Positions 29,401 through 40,963 of a stretch of DNA of 64,000 bases are shown here, piece by piece. The notes under the pieces were generated by a model, which was given only the letters and a program-made list of their open reading frames with translations, searched no databases and was not told the origin of the DNA. This DNA comes from Pegea sp. RAD2-039. Taxonomy: Eukaryota; Chordata; Thaliacea; Salpida; Salpidae. Position 1 is the stretch's first letter. Every line of letters starts with the position of its first letter. The stretch spans positions 1,798,001 to 1,862,000 of the forward strand of contig JAQGEQ010000048.1 of the NCBI GenBank assembly GCA_034620365.1, written 5' to 3'. A program made the position numbers and the translations under genes.

Positions 29401-32400
29401 TAAACGAAGCTACAAGAAAAAAGGTTTTTAATTAATAGTTAATTAGATCATGTCATCTAGTGACTACTCACATACTGCTACATTTATCTTAATTCATGCG
29501 ACTATTGCAATAAAATGAAAACTAATCTTCAACTTTGCCCGACTAACAGCAGAGAACTACAAGCTTTGAGTAACTTTTGAAACTAAAATGATTTTGTAGA
29601 CTAACTTTTGTAATTTGATTAGTTGGATTTATTCATTTTTAAATCGAAACTTTCATTTAACTGTAAATATTTTTCGGTTAATAAATTAAATCTTTTTTTC
29701 TGCAAACTTATACAATTTGTTGTTGTAAACAATTTAAAGAAATTACTCAAATATTATCAGCCACTAACCAGCAACACATTTTTTATCATCTTCTCTCCAA
29801 TAGCAATATAAAGATGAACATGATTGACAAGATACAAATTCTTCACATAAGGGACATGATAATGGATTTGAAATCAATTTGATTTGATTGAGAAAAGAAC
29901 TATCTACAAACGAAATAGAAAAAATAGAAAACTTTAAAAAACATTTTTCAAAATGATAAAATACAAGTGAAGGTAGTTTAGGAAACAATTTTGAAAATAC
30001 CTTTAGTTTTATAAACACATTTATGTATGAACCAACTGCATGAAAAATCAGTTGCACATGAAATGCAGTTTGTGTGATTCCCACACAAATTAGAAGCGAA
30101 TGGTTGAAGTTGAATATCTTCAAAAGATTTCTCGTTCCTACAAAATACATGAATAAAATGTTGTCAAAAATTTGTAAATAAAATATTTCCGAATTCAGAA
30201 AACTACAAATGGTTAAATTTTAATAATCATAATAAATATTCTCTTACTCTTTTGACCATTTCAAAAATAAATATCCAGATTTGTGATGAGCAAATTGCTG
30301 GATTTCAATGTAAAGTTCACATCTAAAAAGTAAATCTATTTGTAACACATGACAAGATAGCATTAGCGTAAAAACTTGTTACAATATTTAGCGACAACAA
30401 AAAATAAAACAGATAAATTACATCTTTAAAAAAAACATTTACTTTCTATTGTAACCTTGAGGAAATTCCAAATTTCTTCTCAATCTTTTACTTGTATTTT
30501 GATGATTAAAATAAATCTCAGAATGAAAGTCAATCATCGTCGAATTGACTTGACAGTTTTCTAATTTTACTCTTGTAAATCCTAATACTAAAATTTAAAA
30601 CTATTTATCCAAATCTTTAAAGAATATTTAAATAAATTCAGAAAATATTTTTTACTGATAAATTAACGTCCCATTATACATTTTTGAAACGATAGTATGT
30701 AAAATTACGATTTCTAACCAAAAGATTTTATCAATAAGAAATATTATCTGTAGACACAAACAAGATTTCTATCGAGATCGATAAAACATGATAAAATACT
30801 CACAGTTTTCTATAATAACATCAAGCTTTAATATCTTGTTGGATGATACAATTAAATATCCTTTAGCAATAATAAGGCTTTCCCTAACACCTTTAGGACT
30901 GACCATAGGAACAACAAATTTATTTTGAACTAGTTCCACCTTAAAAAATTCAAATAAATTATTTTGTTCCATTTTTTTATACAGCAAGATTATTATAAAA
31001 AGAACTTCACCACGAAATGAAAAGTTATAAAAGTTTTAAGACTAATGTACGAAATTTATATTTATAATAATTTATAATTTTATCATAATTCATTTACAAT
31101 TTGGGTTTACTGATTTTCTTGGCATAAATAATTCATTGGAAACTCACTTTACTAGGATAGAAGCTTTTATCGTGATAATAAATTGCATAAAGTCCATTGG
31201 GAATATCAAAAAGTAAACATTGATTTAGTGAAAAAGCGCCTGGAAAAGACGAAAGAGATATCAACTTTAATTAGTCAAATCAACTTTTGAAATAATCTTA
31301 CTTTTGAGGCTATCTTCATCAAAACATTCTTGTTTAGATGACGACCAACCACATTTGATCTTTTTTAAAGCTAAATTTTCTTGCAATTTGTAACTGAAAA
31401 AATTGAGTTGATCTATAGGACTGTTTGATTTCAAATGATCAAATAAAACTAACCTGGAAGATGTAGAACAAGAAATGCAGTCGTTAAAATCATTACAAGT
31501 TTCTTGACAAATCATCATAGCTGCGTATCCTTGTGAGGATGAACATGTTTCGTTCCGAGAGATACAATATCCTGATTCATTTATAATCCAACTCACACAC
31601 CACTGACAAACCAAATCCCAGATACACAACTGTTTAGCTTTGTAATTATGACAACGTTCACTCAAATTTTCACCATTTTTTGGTTCAAAAATCAGCTTTG
31701 GAAGTTGATATGCAAACAAATCATTAATAACACAACCCTGTCGAATTCCGCCTTGAATAAGAATTATATCTTTCATCATTGTAACTGCACTATTATAACT
31801 TGTCAGTTCATTTAAAGAGAAACTCGTCCAAGTATTACAGTGAGAATCGTAGAAACTAAACGTGGTATCCTTAGATCCAGACTCAAACACAACCATAAAT
31901 CTACCGATAAAAAATAACCTGAGACTGAAAATATTTGTTGGAATTCTTTTTGGCAGACTCGAAGGTTTGAACATCGGTTTTATTAAGCTCCAAGATCTTG
32001 AGTGAAAGTTGAAAAACAATAAAGCATCTTCATCAGAAGAATACTTGTAACCGTATGTGATCAGAACATCAACTGATGGATCATATGTTAGCTGATAATA
32101 TTTGATTGAATTAAGAACTTGTTGATCAGACGAGTATCTCTGATGTACTGGAAACCATTTCTCATGATTTATATCAAATTTATTTAATGATTTAAGACCT
32201 CCTGAATAAGATGAGAGGACAAGTAAATGATTGGAATAATTCGATTTAATAAGAACAGAAGAATGGAAAGCAGATGGTTTTGGTGAATGTTTTTGATTTT
32301 TAGCGATTATTTTCCATCGATTACTTTTAAGAGAATATAATAAGACTTCGTTGGTGTGATTATTTGGTTTCAATGTTCCTCCAAAAACAATCAAATACTG

Positions 32401-34586
32401 GTTGAAAGCAAACATCTAAAAAAAGAAGAAAAGATTCAGTTTTTAAAGAGCTTCTTGTAGAAGTTCGGTAATTACAGTTAGAATAAAAATAATAAATTAG
32501 TTTTCGAGAAAATTACAATTAAAAAACAGCTGTAAAATTGAATTAGTAAAAACTTGAAAGCATACAGAATGAGAATATCTCGCTGTAGGTTTGAATCTGT
32601 TTACTTCTACTATTTTCCACTCGTTTTTACGAAAGTCATAAGTTAGAAGATTATCAGAAACTTTTTTATAATTGTATCCTCCAAATATCCACAACAGAGA
32701 ATTGAGATAACAAGAAGAATGACCAGTTAGTGCAGAAGGGTTGTTGGCAGTAGAATTATTGATCAAGATTATTCGATTTAGTACAAAAGTAGTTTGGTTA
32801 ACAGACATTTGGCAATCAATTCCTATGGCACCCTCAAAACATTCACATTTGCCATTTCTGTACAAAATATTTTGATTAATTTATTTTTGTTGCTTTTTAT
32901 TTGATCTATCTGAAATAAAATTTCAGAAAACAAAAGTATTCCTTCTTAAAAGTAAAGCACAATATCAAACTTTTCAGCATTTATACAAACTGTTTAAGCA
33001 TCTTTTACTTATTTTGCAAAAAATAACACGTAGTAACGCGTAGTAGCCATAAAATAGATTAAAATGTTCGAAAAACTACTTTTATCAGCTATATTATAAA
33101 ATTGGTTGTTAACAAATCGTATTTTTAACAATTCTTCATCTATTTTTGTTAATTGAACCTAATTAGATGAGTTTATTTACCCAAAAACATCGCAAACTCC
33201 ATGACTAGAACTAGTGCAGTCGTTTGGACAAATAGAAACACTGCAGTCTTCTCCTGACCAAGAATGGTCGCATATACATCTGCACCATTCAAAGAATAGT
33301 TTAAGAAAGTTTCAGTAAAAATTCAACAAAATAATCAGTTGTCATTTTTTAGTACCTTAATTGATTTTGACATATTTTTTATTAATCTTTTAAATATAAA
33401 CGTAAATAGTTTTTAGTAAGCTTTTATTGTAAAGGTTGTGAGAAACAATTTAATAGCTTGTATAAGATAAGTCTAATTACAGGTAATTTAGTTTGAAACT
33501 TGATATTTTCGTTTCTATACATAGTATAAAAATTTCTTTTTCTGTTTCTTTTTTTAATTATTTTTGGCAAAAGCAGTCATATAACTGAATTTATAAGATG
33601 TCGCTTATTTATATAATTAAAATTAAGGAAAGTGAAAGAAAAAGTAAGATAAAAGCTTATATATCAGTTCTACGAAACTGAATACATTAACAGTGAAAAG
33701 AAACAATTATTTTCAATTTTTAACCCGAATGCATAACAAATTTACATATTGTTTATGCTTCAGCTTACAAATCGATTTTCTTTTATTAATAAGAATAAAT
33801 CCTAAAAAAACAAATTTACAAATCGATACTGACCTTTTTTCTTGACAAAAACCATTCGATGAACAGTTATTTAAACATTTTGTAAAATGAAACTTCATTT
33901 TATAAACCATTCCCGGGTGTTTGCTGTAGAAAATTTATAGAATAAGACGACAAAAGTATATACAAACTTCTATTTGATGTTATGTAACTTTGATAACAGC
34001 ATACCTTATATATGAAATAAATAATTCTCCATTAGTAAATGTTAAAGAAAGAGGTAAGGATAATTTGTTGGAATCAAAATTTTGAAAAACAATGTTTCCA
34101 TGATAATCACTACCATCATATATAGTAAGAAAATCTTTAGATGGCTGATAATGAAAATTATGTTCAGGTAACAATGTCAAAATGATAAATGAGTAATCAG
34201 ATTTGTTTGGACTAAGAAGTGTAAACTCACATCTGCAAATAAGATGAACAATTTAGCTTTGAATAGCTTAGTAACAATTTAAATTTTCATGAACTAAAAA
34301 GCTCAAATTATTAAAAATTACAAATAGTTTGATCTTAAATTTTAATGCAGCTTATTATTACTTGTAGCTTTTTAGAAAAAAAACTTTTTGATAATCAGTA
34401 AACAATTCACCTGTTTATATGATTTATTTGATCATTTGCTTTTTGATCTATAATTATTTGTCCACTAATTGAATTATTGATTACTGTTGTATGATTAAGA
34501 CAGAAAAAAGTGCAACCTTGAGATGATATCAATGAATGTAACAACAACACAAATGCCTTATGTATCAAATGACTTAGTTTAGGCAT
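20411..34586 (-). CDS. MEGF8: MEGF8: giant multi-domain membrane protein
   Basis: Single-pass cell-surface protein; in vertebrates it acts with MOSMO and MGRN1 to limit Hedgehog signalling and is needed for left-right patterning. I can follow 41 exons, all GT-AG and in phase, giving 2,545 residues. Order: signal peptide (34586-34411); CUB1 (34232-33834); EGF-like (to 33181); first kelch set (32857 to about 31700); PSI-like cysteine modules (31700-28798); EGF-like (28699-28186); laminin-EGF pair (28128-27891); CUB2 (27817-27070); second kelch set (26273-24664); PSI-like modules (24607-23670); EGF (23608-22969); laminin-EGF set (22918-21980); the juxtamembrane DVWDG module (21925-21233); TM helix at about 2328-2350 (exon 21181-21024); a tail of about 190 residues (20971-20894, 20843-20411) with the conserved LLTYLAVLPGG. 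Two CUB and two kelch sets separate MEGF8 from attractin. The usual cytoplasmic MASRPFA motif is degraded. Domain edges are approximate. Confidence 0.92.
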
Positions 34587-36850
34587 AATTCAAATCAATT
34601 AAGATTTTCATGTTACAATTAAGTAACCAATTTTAAGACAACATTTTTGGCTGCAAAAAAGTTAGGTTTACATTATATCTTGTTTACTACTAAACTAGTT
34701 TACCAAAATATATAATTATTAATGCACGTCATTTTTTATTCAGATTGTTATAAAACTTTATAACTTTAAAATAAAACAGAAAACTAAATACTTTCATAAA
34801 CAACGAAAAATTGAACAATTTTTTAATATACTAACAACGATAATTTATTATGTTTTCAGAATTTGTTTAAATTTGCAAATGACAGTATAAATCATAGAAA
34901 GTAATTTATTACAGTTCAGTAGTTTCATTTAAAATATATTTCCTTTCAATAATATTCTTATTTTGTAAACTATTTGACATATTACAGCTAAAAACAATTC
35001 CCTAAATGTACACATCATATTTTCCTGCAATAATAATGACAGTTTTACTGACATTATTAGTTCAAAATGAAGTAAATCATAATCTTTACTAATGCATGAT
35101 TTGACTTTTGTTAAAATTTTTATTGAAGCAACTCTTTTGCAACACATACATTTACTAAATCTCCAAATACAGACCAAATTACTAAAAATTTCTTATAAAA
35201 TCCTTAAGATAAAGATTACTTCTACAAATTAAAAATAAACTACATAATAAAACATGAGCCTTCATTATTTAGCTGTCTATTTTGAATTTAAAAATCTGAA
35301 AGGTGAAGTAGAGTAGAAAAAATTGAAAATAAATGAGTATTTAGTTGGTAAAATACTATGAGTAAATCAAATGTTGATTTTTTAATTATAATTTTGAAAG
35401 CATTACATACATTAGATATTGGAAATCCCCTATTGTAAGCCTATAAAATACTTGTTACACAGTTTAGCTTTCTGAGTTAAACTTTGATTTGGTATTTCAA
35501 CAATAACTCAACAATAAATAAAAAATATACTAAATTTACTATCATACTTTCAAGTATTTAAGTTAAATCTTCGTATGTTATGAGCTTATTGCTAATTTTG
35601 AATAATAATCAGAAATAATATTTTACCGTGTTATTATAGCTTTAATTTATTTTAATCCTTGTGACGATTTTTTTAAACTTAATAAACAACCAGCATGTAT
35701 GTTTTATTTCGACCTGTTAAAAAAGCGTTTTGAAATTCTTGTTTACACCTGTTAAAACTTCAGAAAAAAAATTATCTTAATCTGCAATTAGGAATTTTAT
35801 CAAGTGTTTCCAAGTGGGCCAAAACTGATCATAAATTGTTTTCCTAGGTTTCAGTATACTGAAGATGTACTGAATAGAGTTGTGCTTATCATCATTTTAC
35901 TTTCATAACTTTATTATTTTTCTCAACTTATATATCTGACACTAAAAACTCGACGTATTTGATATGATTCATGAAAAAATTTGTATTTACAAATGTTGGT
36001 CTGAGATTGATGTGAAACTGAATTTAGGAAGCTGACTAGAGTTTTTTAATGAAAGTAATTTATATCTCGGTGACAAATATTATAAGTTATATTTTTAGTG
36101 AACAATATTTCTGAAAAACTTTCAAGTAATATTTTTTTCCGAAAGTATTCGTAAATTATTATTGATAAGAACTTTAGATATTACTATCAAGTTAATTTAG
36201 TTTTTAACAATTAGAATCAAAACCTACTTTATACAGTAATTTATCCCTGGAGTGAAATTAATTTCAAGTAAAAACTTTCTTTATGTAAATATCAAAAACT
36301 ATTTGGCAAACTTGCTAGCGTACAATCTCAATACTTGCAAGCAATCAGATATGTAAAATATATCGAAAAGTATATACTTATTTATAAAAAAGCAGTTTTT
36401 CTACTTATTTTACTAATTAAACTAAAAAATGAAGTTACATCTTTATGCTATGGTATTATATTTGAGAAATTTATCACAAAATTAGTGAAAGATTAAAAAA
36501 ATGTTAACTATGTGCTTACAACAAGTATACAAAGTAGAATCTCATATAAATAAACAACAATATAATTAAAAAATATTCTGTATATTTTCTGAGCTTTGTA
36601 AATACACAAATTCACTTAATAAATGGGTTTGTCAAACAAATATGAAAATTACTTGGGTACAGAGAAGAGAAGAAGATAATCTCGAGTAAGCTCGATGCTA
36701 GAAAATGTATTAACAGAAATAGGAAAGCACTAGATGGTTTAAAGAAATAGAAATTTATTTTAGCAAATAAAACATATATGGAGAGGAATTAGTTAAAAAA
36801 CACAGATTATCAACGCTTTATATCTTCCAATTTTCTTGCTTTTTCCTGCT
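34587..36850. other. Intergenic region between FKBP8-like and MEGF8
   Basis: About 2.3 kb, AT-rich. A strong acceptor-like tract (TTTTTTGCAG on the minus strand, forward position about 34653) lies some 66 bases before the MEGF8 start, implying a 5'UTR splice. The minus ORF at 34929-35177 has no family features. No gene is recognised; the 3'UTR of the FKBP8-like gene is outside, on the left. Confidence 0.45.
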
Positions 36851-39800
36851 TTATTTTTGATAAATAAATAAACCAAGAAGAACTGCTGCAACTAAAACAG
36901 CTGAGCTTCCATATACCAAAGGTGATTTCTACAACAAAATATTAACTGATTGTAAATATGAGAAAACCAACGAGCAAACAAATCGAATTAGCATAATGAC
37001 GCGAGAAAATAAGTTTAATATTTACCCAGCAGAAGAGCGAGGACTCGTTATCGGATTTGTTTGGTTGATTGCTTGTTCCTCCTCCAAACATTCGTTCACA
37101 CATTTTCTTTTGAGCTTCTTTTTGTGCTGTCAACTTCTTTGATATTTTTGTTAAGATACTCTGAAAAGTTCAAACAACTAAAATACTTTCTGCTTTTCTA
37201 AATTTCATGTTAACACCTAACAATTAAAAAATGAACTTTTAAAAAGTTATCCTCTTTACCTGAGCCTCCTTGTTTTCTGGATCTATTTTTACAGCTTTTT
37301 TCAAAACACTAAGAGCATCTTCGGTATTTCCCATTTGATTTAAAGCCTAGATCATTTACAATTTTGAACGAAACTTAGTGGAGTTAGCAAAAATAAACCT
37401 TTGCTTTCCGTAGAAGAGTTTTGAAATTGAGAGGATCTATTGATTCAGCAAATGAACAAGCATTCACTGCCAAGCTCCAGTTTTTGTTCATTATATGTGA
37501 GGCAGCGATGTTATTGTAACACTTCACAGCAAGATCTTTAAAAGAACTTTTCCATTGATCATCAACATTTTCTTCTTTCAAAGCTACAAAACAAAAATTC
37601 CATTTAGAACCTTCATCTAGCAGTCACTAACAGGGTGTTCTAAAATGCCAGAATATGGTTCTGGTGAAGAATTACAGTTTATATAATTAGACAAACAAGT
37701 TGATGAAAAAGATTTTTCACTTTTTAGTTATAATGAAATATTTCCTCAACAAGTTTATATCAAAGTTAAACTTTCGATTATTTTGACTTCTAAAGAAGAA
37801 AGTATAAATAATTCAGGTCACAACTGCTAGCAATAAGAAAATATAGATATCTAGAGGAACATTTACTCATATTACTTTGCTACTCAAATTATTTGTCAGT
37901 CAACAACTGCAGTTTATAAATTGTTAGACAAATTACATCTTATAATCTCTGTATGAACATTTATTTATATAAATCAACGAAAAGATGTTTAAAAAAATAT
38001 CAATCGAACTTTCTAGGTGAAAATCATAGATTACCTTGTAGAGTGACTTTTATACATTTTTTATAAGTGCTTAAGGAAGTGAAAAAGTTTTTTTTCCCAA
38101 AAAACTGATTTCCTTCAACTTTTTTTGATTCAGCCCATTTAAATCTTTTATCAATTGGAACAGAAGTGTTGTATGGTCCATTTTCAATAGCTGTTAACAT
38201 CATAAGTTTAAAAACTAGTGAACATAGCATATAATGAAACTTGTTTGTCAAATATTAACAATTTCATAAGTAAACACAAAATTACAATTTTCAGATAATT
38301 TGAAAAAGTTTCAAATATTTTTCTATTCTTACATCGTAATGTTATGATGTATATCAAGTTGCCATCTGCAGGTAGTTTAGATGGACGTTCTAAGCTTTTG
38401 TCATAACAATATTTAACATCAGCAACCACTTGGCATGTTTCTTGTTTTTCCATCAAGTTTACGCATAAATCAAGTGCCTGGAATCAATTATATTGATTTT
38501 ACTTAGAAACAAAAGTTTTAAATTGGCTGAAATACCTCACAAGTATCACTATCTGCTATAATAAAAGTAAATGATTGCTTTTCATCATAAATTTCTCCAT
38601 CTTCGGTGGTCGATTCATACAGAATAGTTACTTCTTGACCTTTTTCAGGTCTAGTATCAACACCTAGTCCAGATGAAAGAACCCTTTTCTTCAGCAAGTT
38701 GTTACCTAGAAAGATTAATTTAGAAAAACTTTCAAGTTTATTTTATTTGAAGTTTTACTTCACTAAACAAAGAAAAATAGAAAGTAAATAACTATAAATA
38801 TATAATAAATAACTTATTGTTGTAAACTTTGAGTACAAACCTAAAACATCAATCCATTTATCCTGATCTTCTTTAGATTGAGTTTTTTCAACAGATTCAG
38901 TCCCATCAGAAGATTTGAGAGCCTTGTTAACATTTTCAGAAGATTTGGAATCTTCTTTTACAACTTTTGAAGATTTGGAATCTTCAGCATCAGCTTCAAA
39001 TAGTTTGGAATCTTTAGCAAGAGCTTCAGATGATTCAACAACTTCAGTAACATTCTCATTCGACTTAGGAGCTTGAATAATATTTTCAGATGATTTGAAA
39101 TCTTCAACAATACCATCACTACATGTCATACCTGTTGAAAGATCTCCATCAGATACAAGATCTTCACCGGCATTTTTAGATGATTGAGAAATTTCAGTAA
39201 CGTCTTTAGAAGACTCGAAAGTTTCAGCAACATTCTCATGTATTCCAAAATCTTTAGTAGCATCTTCAGAGGATTCAACGTCTTCAGATGATTTCGAATC
39301 TTCAGCAAGAGCTTCAGATGATTTCAAATCTTCAGCAAGAGCTTCAGATGATTTGGAATCTTCAGCAAGAACTTCAGATGATTTGGAATCTTCAGCAAGA
39401 GCTTCAGATGATTTCGAATCTTCAGCAAGAGCTTCAGATGATTTCGAATCTTCAGCAAGAACTTCAGATGATTTGGAATCTTCAGCAAGAGCTTCAGATG
39501 ATTTGGAATCTTCAGCAAGAGCTTCAGATGGTTTGGAATCTTCAGCAAGAGCTTCAGATGATTTCGAATCTTCAGCAAGAGCTTTAGATGATTTGGAATC
39601 TTCAGCAAGAGCTTCAGATGATTTGGAATCTTCAGCAAGAGCTTTAGATGATTTGGAATCTTCAGCAAGAGCTTTAGATGATTTGGAATCTTCAGCAAGA
39701 GCTTCAGATGATTTGGAATCTTCAGCAAGAGCTTCGGATGATTTGGAATCTTCAGCAAGAGCTTCAGATGATTTGGAATCTTCAGCAAGAGCTTCAGATG

Positions 39801-40446
39801 ATTTGGAATCTTCAGCAAGAGCTTCAGATGATTTGGAATCTTCAGCAAGAGCTTTAGATGATTTGGAATCTTCAGCAAGGTCTTGAGATGATCTTGAATG
39901 AGAAGTAACGTCTTCAGAGGATTTAAGAACTTCAGCGATATTTTTAGAAGATTCAGAATCTTCATTTACAACTTTTGAAGATTTGGAATCTTCAGCATCA
40001 GCTTCAAATAGTTTGGAATCTTTAGCAAGAGCTTCAGATGATTCAACAACTTCAGTAACATTCTCATTCGACTTAGGAGCTTGAATAATATTTTCAGATG
40101 ATTTGAAATCTTCAACAATGCCATCACTACATGTCATACCTGTTGAAAGATCTCCATCAGATACAAGATCTTCACCGGCATCTTTATTCATATTTTCAGA
40201 AAATTTAGAAGCTTCAACCACACCTGAATATTTTGAATCAAAACTTTGAGAAAGTTTTTCACTATTTTCAATCTCATCATTAAATTTAAATTCAGGCTGA
40301 GTTTTATCTTCTAAAAATGTCTCAGAATTATCTTTATCCAATTGAGATTTATTATTCAACAAATTAGTATTTTCTACATTTGAATCTAATCTAGATGAAT
40401 CCACAACATTAGATTGAAGCAAACCAAGAGAATTCAAATCTGCCAT
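36851..40446 (-). CDS. FKBP8: FKBP8-like membrane-anchored co-chaperone with repeat-expanded N-terminus
   Basis: FKBP8 is a tail-anchored immunophilin of the mitochondrial/ER outer face that works with HSP90 and BCL2. Exons: 40446-38841, 38705-38536, 38477-38333, 38190-38035, 37583-37399, 37346-37260, 37160-37026, 36928-36851; 2,562 nt, 853 residues. The C-terminal half is classical: FKBP-type domain (about 530-640, opening WIDVLGNNLLKK; KYCY element conserved), TPR region (about 645-790: NNIAASHIMNKNW, LNFKTLLRKAK), then a C-terminal hydrophobic anchor (about 832-851, VYGSSAVLVAAVLLGLFIY) with a two-residue tail. The first 535 residues, all in one exon, are acidic, Ser/Glu/Asp/Lys-rich and largely built from a 10-residue unit with core LAEDSKSSEA. 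Vertebrate FKBP8 has a far shorter N-terminus. The FKBP pocket looks divergent, so prolyl isomerase activity is uncertain. Confidence 0.88.
38950..39174 (-). repeat. Direct repeat copy A flanking the minisatellite
   Basis: About 225 bp nearly identical to 39958-40182. It encodes the block from GDLSTGMTCSDG to LFEADAEDSKSSKVV. I see only a few differences, for example ATACCATC here against ATGCCATC in copy B. Confidence 0.93.
39281..39880 (-). repeat. Coding minisatellite, 20 x 30 bp
   Basis: Twenty head-to-tail 30-bp units fill exactly 600 bp of exon 1 of the FKBP8-like gene. The forward-strand unit contains CTTCAGATGATTTGGAATCT; the encoded unit is LAEDSKSSEA with sporadic E/K, S/P, A/V and S/L changes. 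Because 30 is a multiple of three and the unit lacks stops in several frames, long spurious ORFs appear on both strands. The near identity of copies indicates recent amplification or homogenisation. Confidence 0.97.
39958..40182 (-). repeat. Direct repeat copy B flanking the minisatellite
   Basis: Second copy of the 225-bp block, offset by 1,008 bp (336 codons) from copy A, so both are in the same reading frame. The pair brackets the 30-bp array in the FKBP8-like gene. Confidence 0.93.
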
Positions 40447-40963
40447 AATACTTTGAAATGTTACAAGGCAATTTTGTTCCTATAAATAAAAGTCCTAGAG
40501 CCAACAAAAGGAAAAAGTTTTAAAAAGAAATCTTTCAAAAACTAGAACTCATGATAATTTCAAGAAACAAAAAAACCACTAGCAATCATCAAACTTAACA
40601 AATCAAAATCTTCTATGCTTTAGTTTCTTTATCACATTATATCAATATTTGTCGAATTTTCGATTATAAAGTCATATAACTTTTAACAGGCATAGAAAAG
40701 CACTTACAGAATAAGCAATGTTTATGCTTGAAAAATATTACTTTTTTATAATAAAAATTAAACCATTTCAATAAGCCATGAAAAATAAAGAAGTATGACT
40801 TAATTATTATGACTTAATTGTTTCCATCAGTATTAGAAGATGGTTAAATTTAAACAACATTTTTTTGAATAGTAATAACTAAACTATGATGTTTAAATAT
40901 AAAAGTAATAAAGATTCTTATATCAGATTATAAGTTATTGTTTATTAGATGTCTTTATTTGCT
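40447..40963. other. Spacer between RRP36 and FKBP8-like gene
   Basis: 517 bp between tandem genes on the same strand. It must hold the RRP36 3'UTR and the FKBP8-like promoter/5'UTR. TTTATT at 40941-40946 gives AATAAA on the minus strand, 18 bases after the RRP36 stop. No other feature is seen. Confidence 0.45.

Noticed and set aside
34929-35177. Cys-rich minus ORF upstream of MEGF8
   Set aside because: Not in frame with any module, no EGF or PSI spacing, and lies upstream of the MEGF8 signal peptide.
39353-39886. 177-codon + ORF (SSARASDDLE repeats)
   Set aside because: Shadow of the 30-bp minisatellite; open only because the unit lacks stops in that frame. Kept as a finding about the array, not as a gene.
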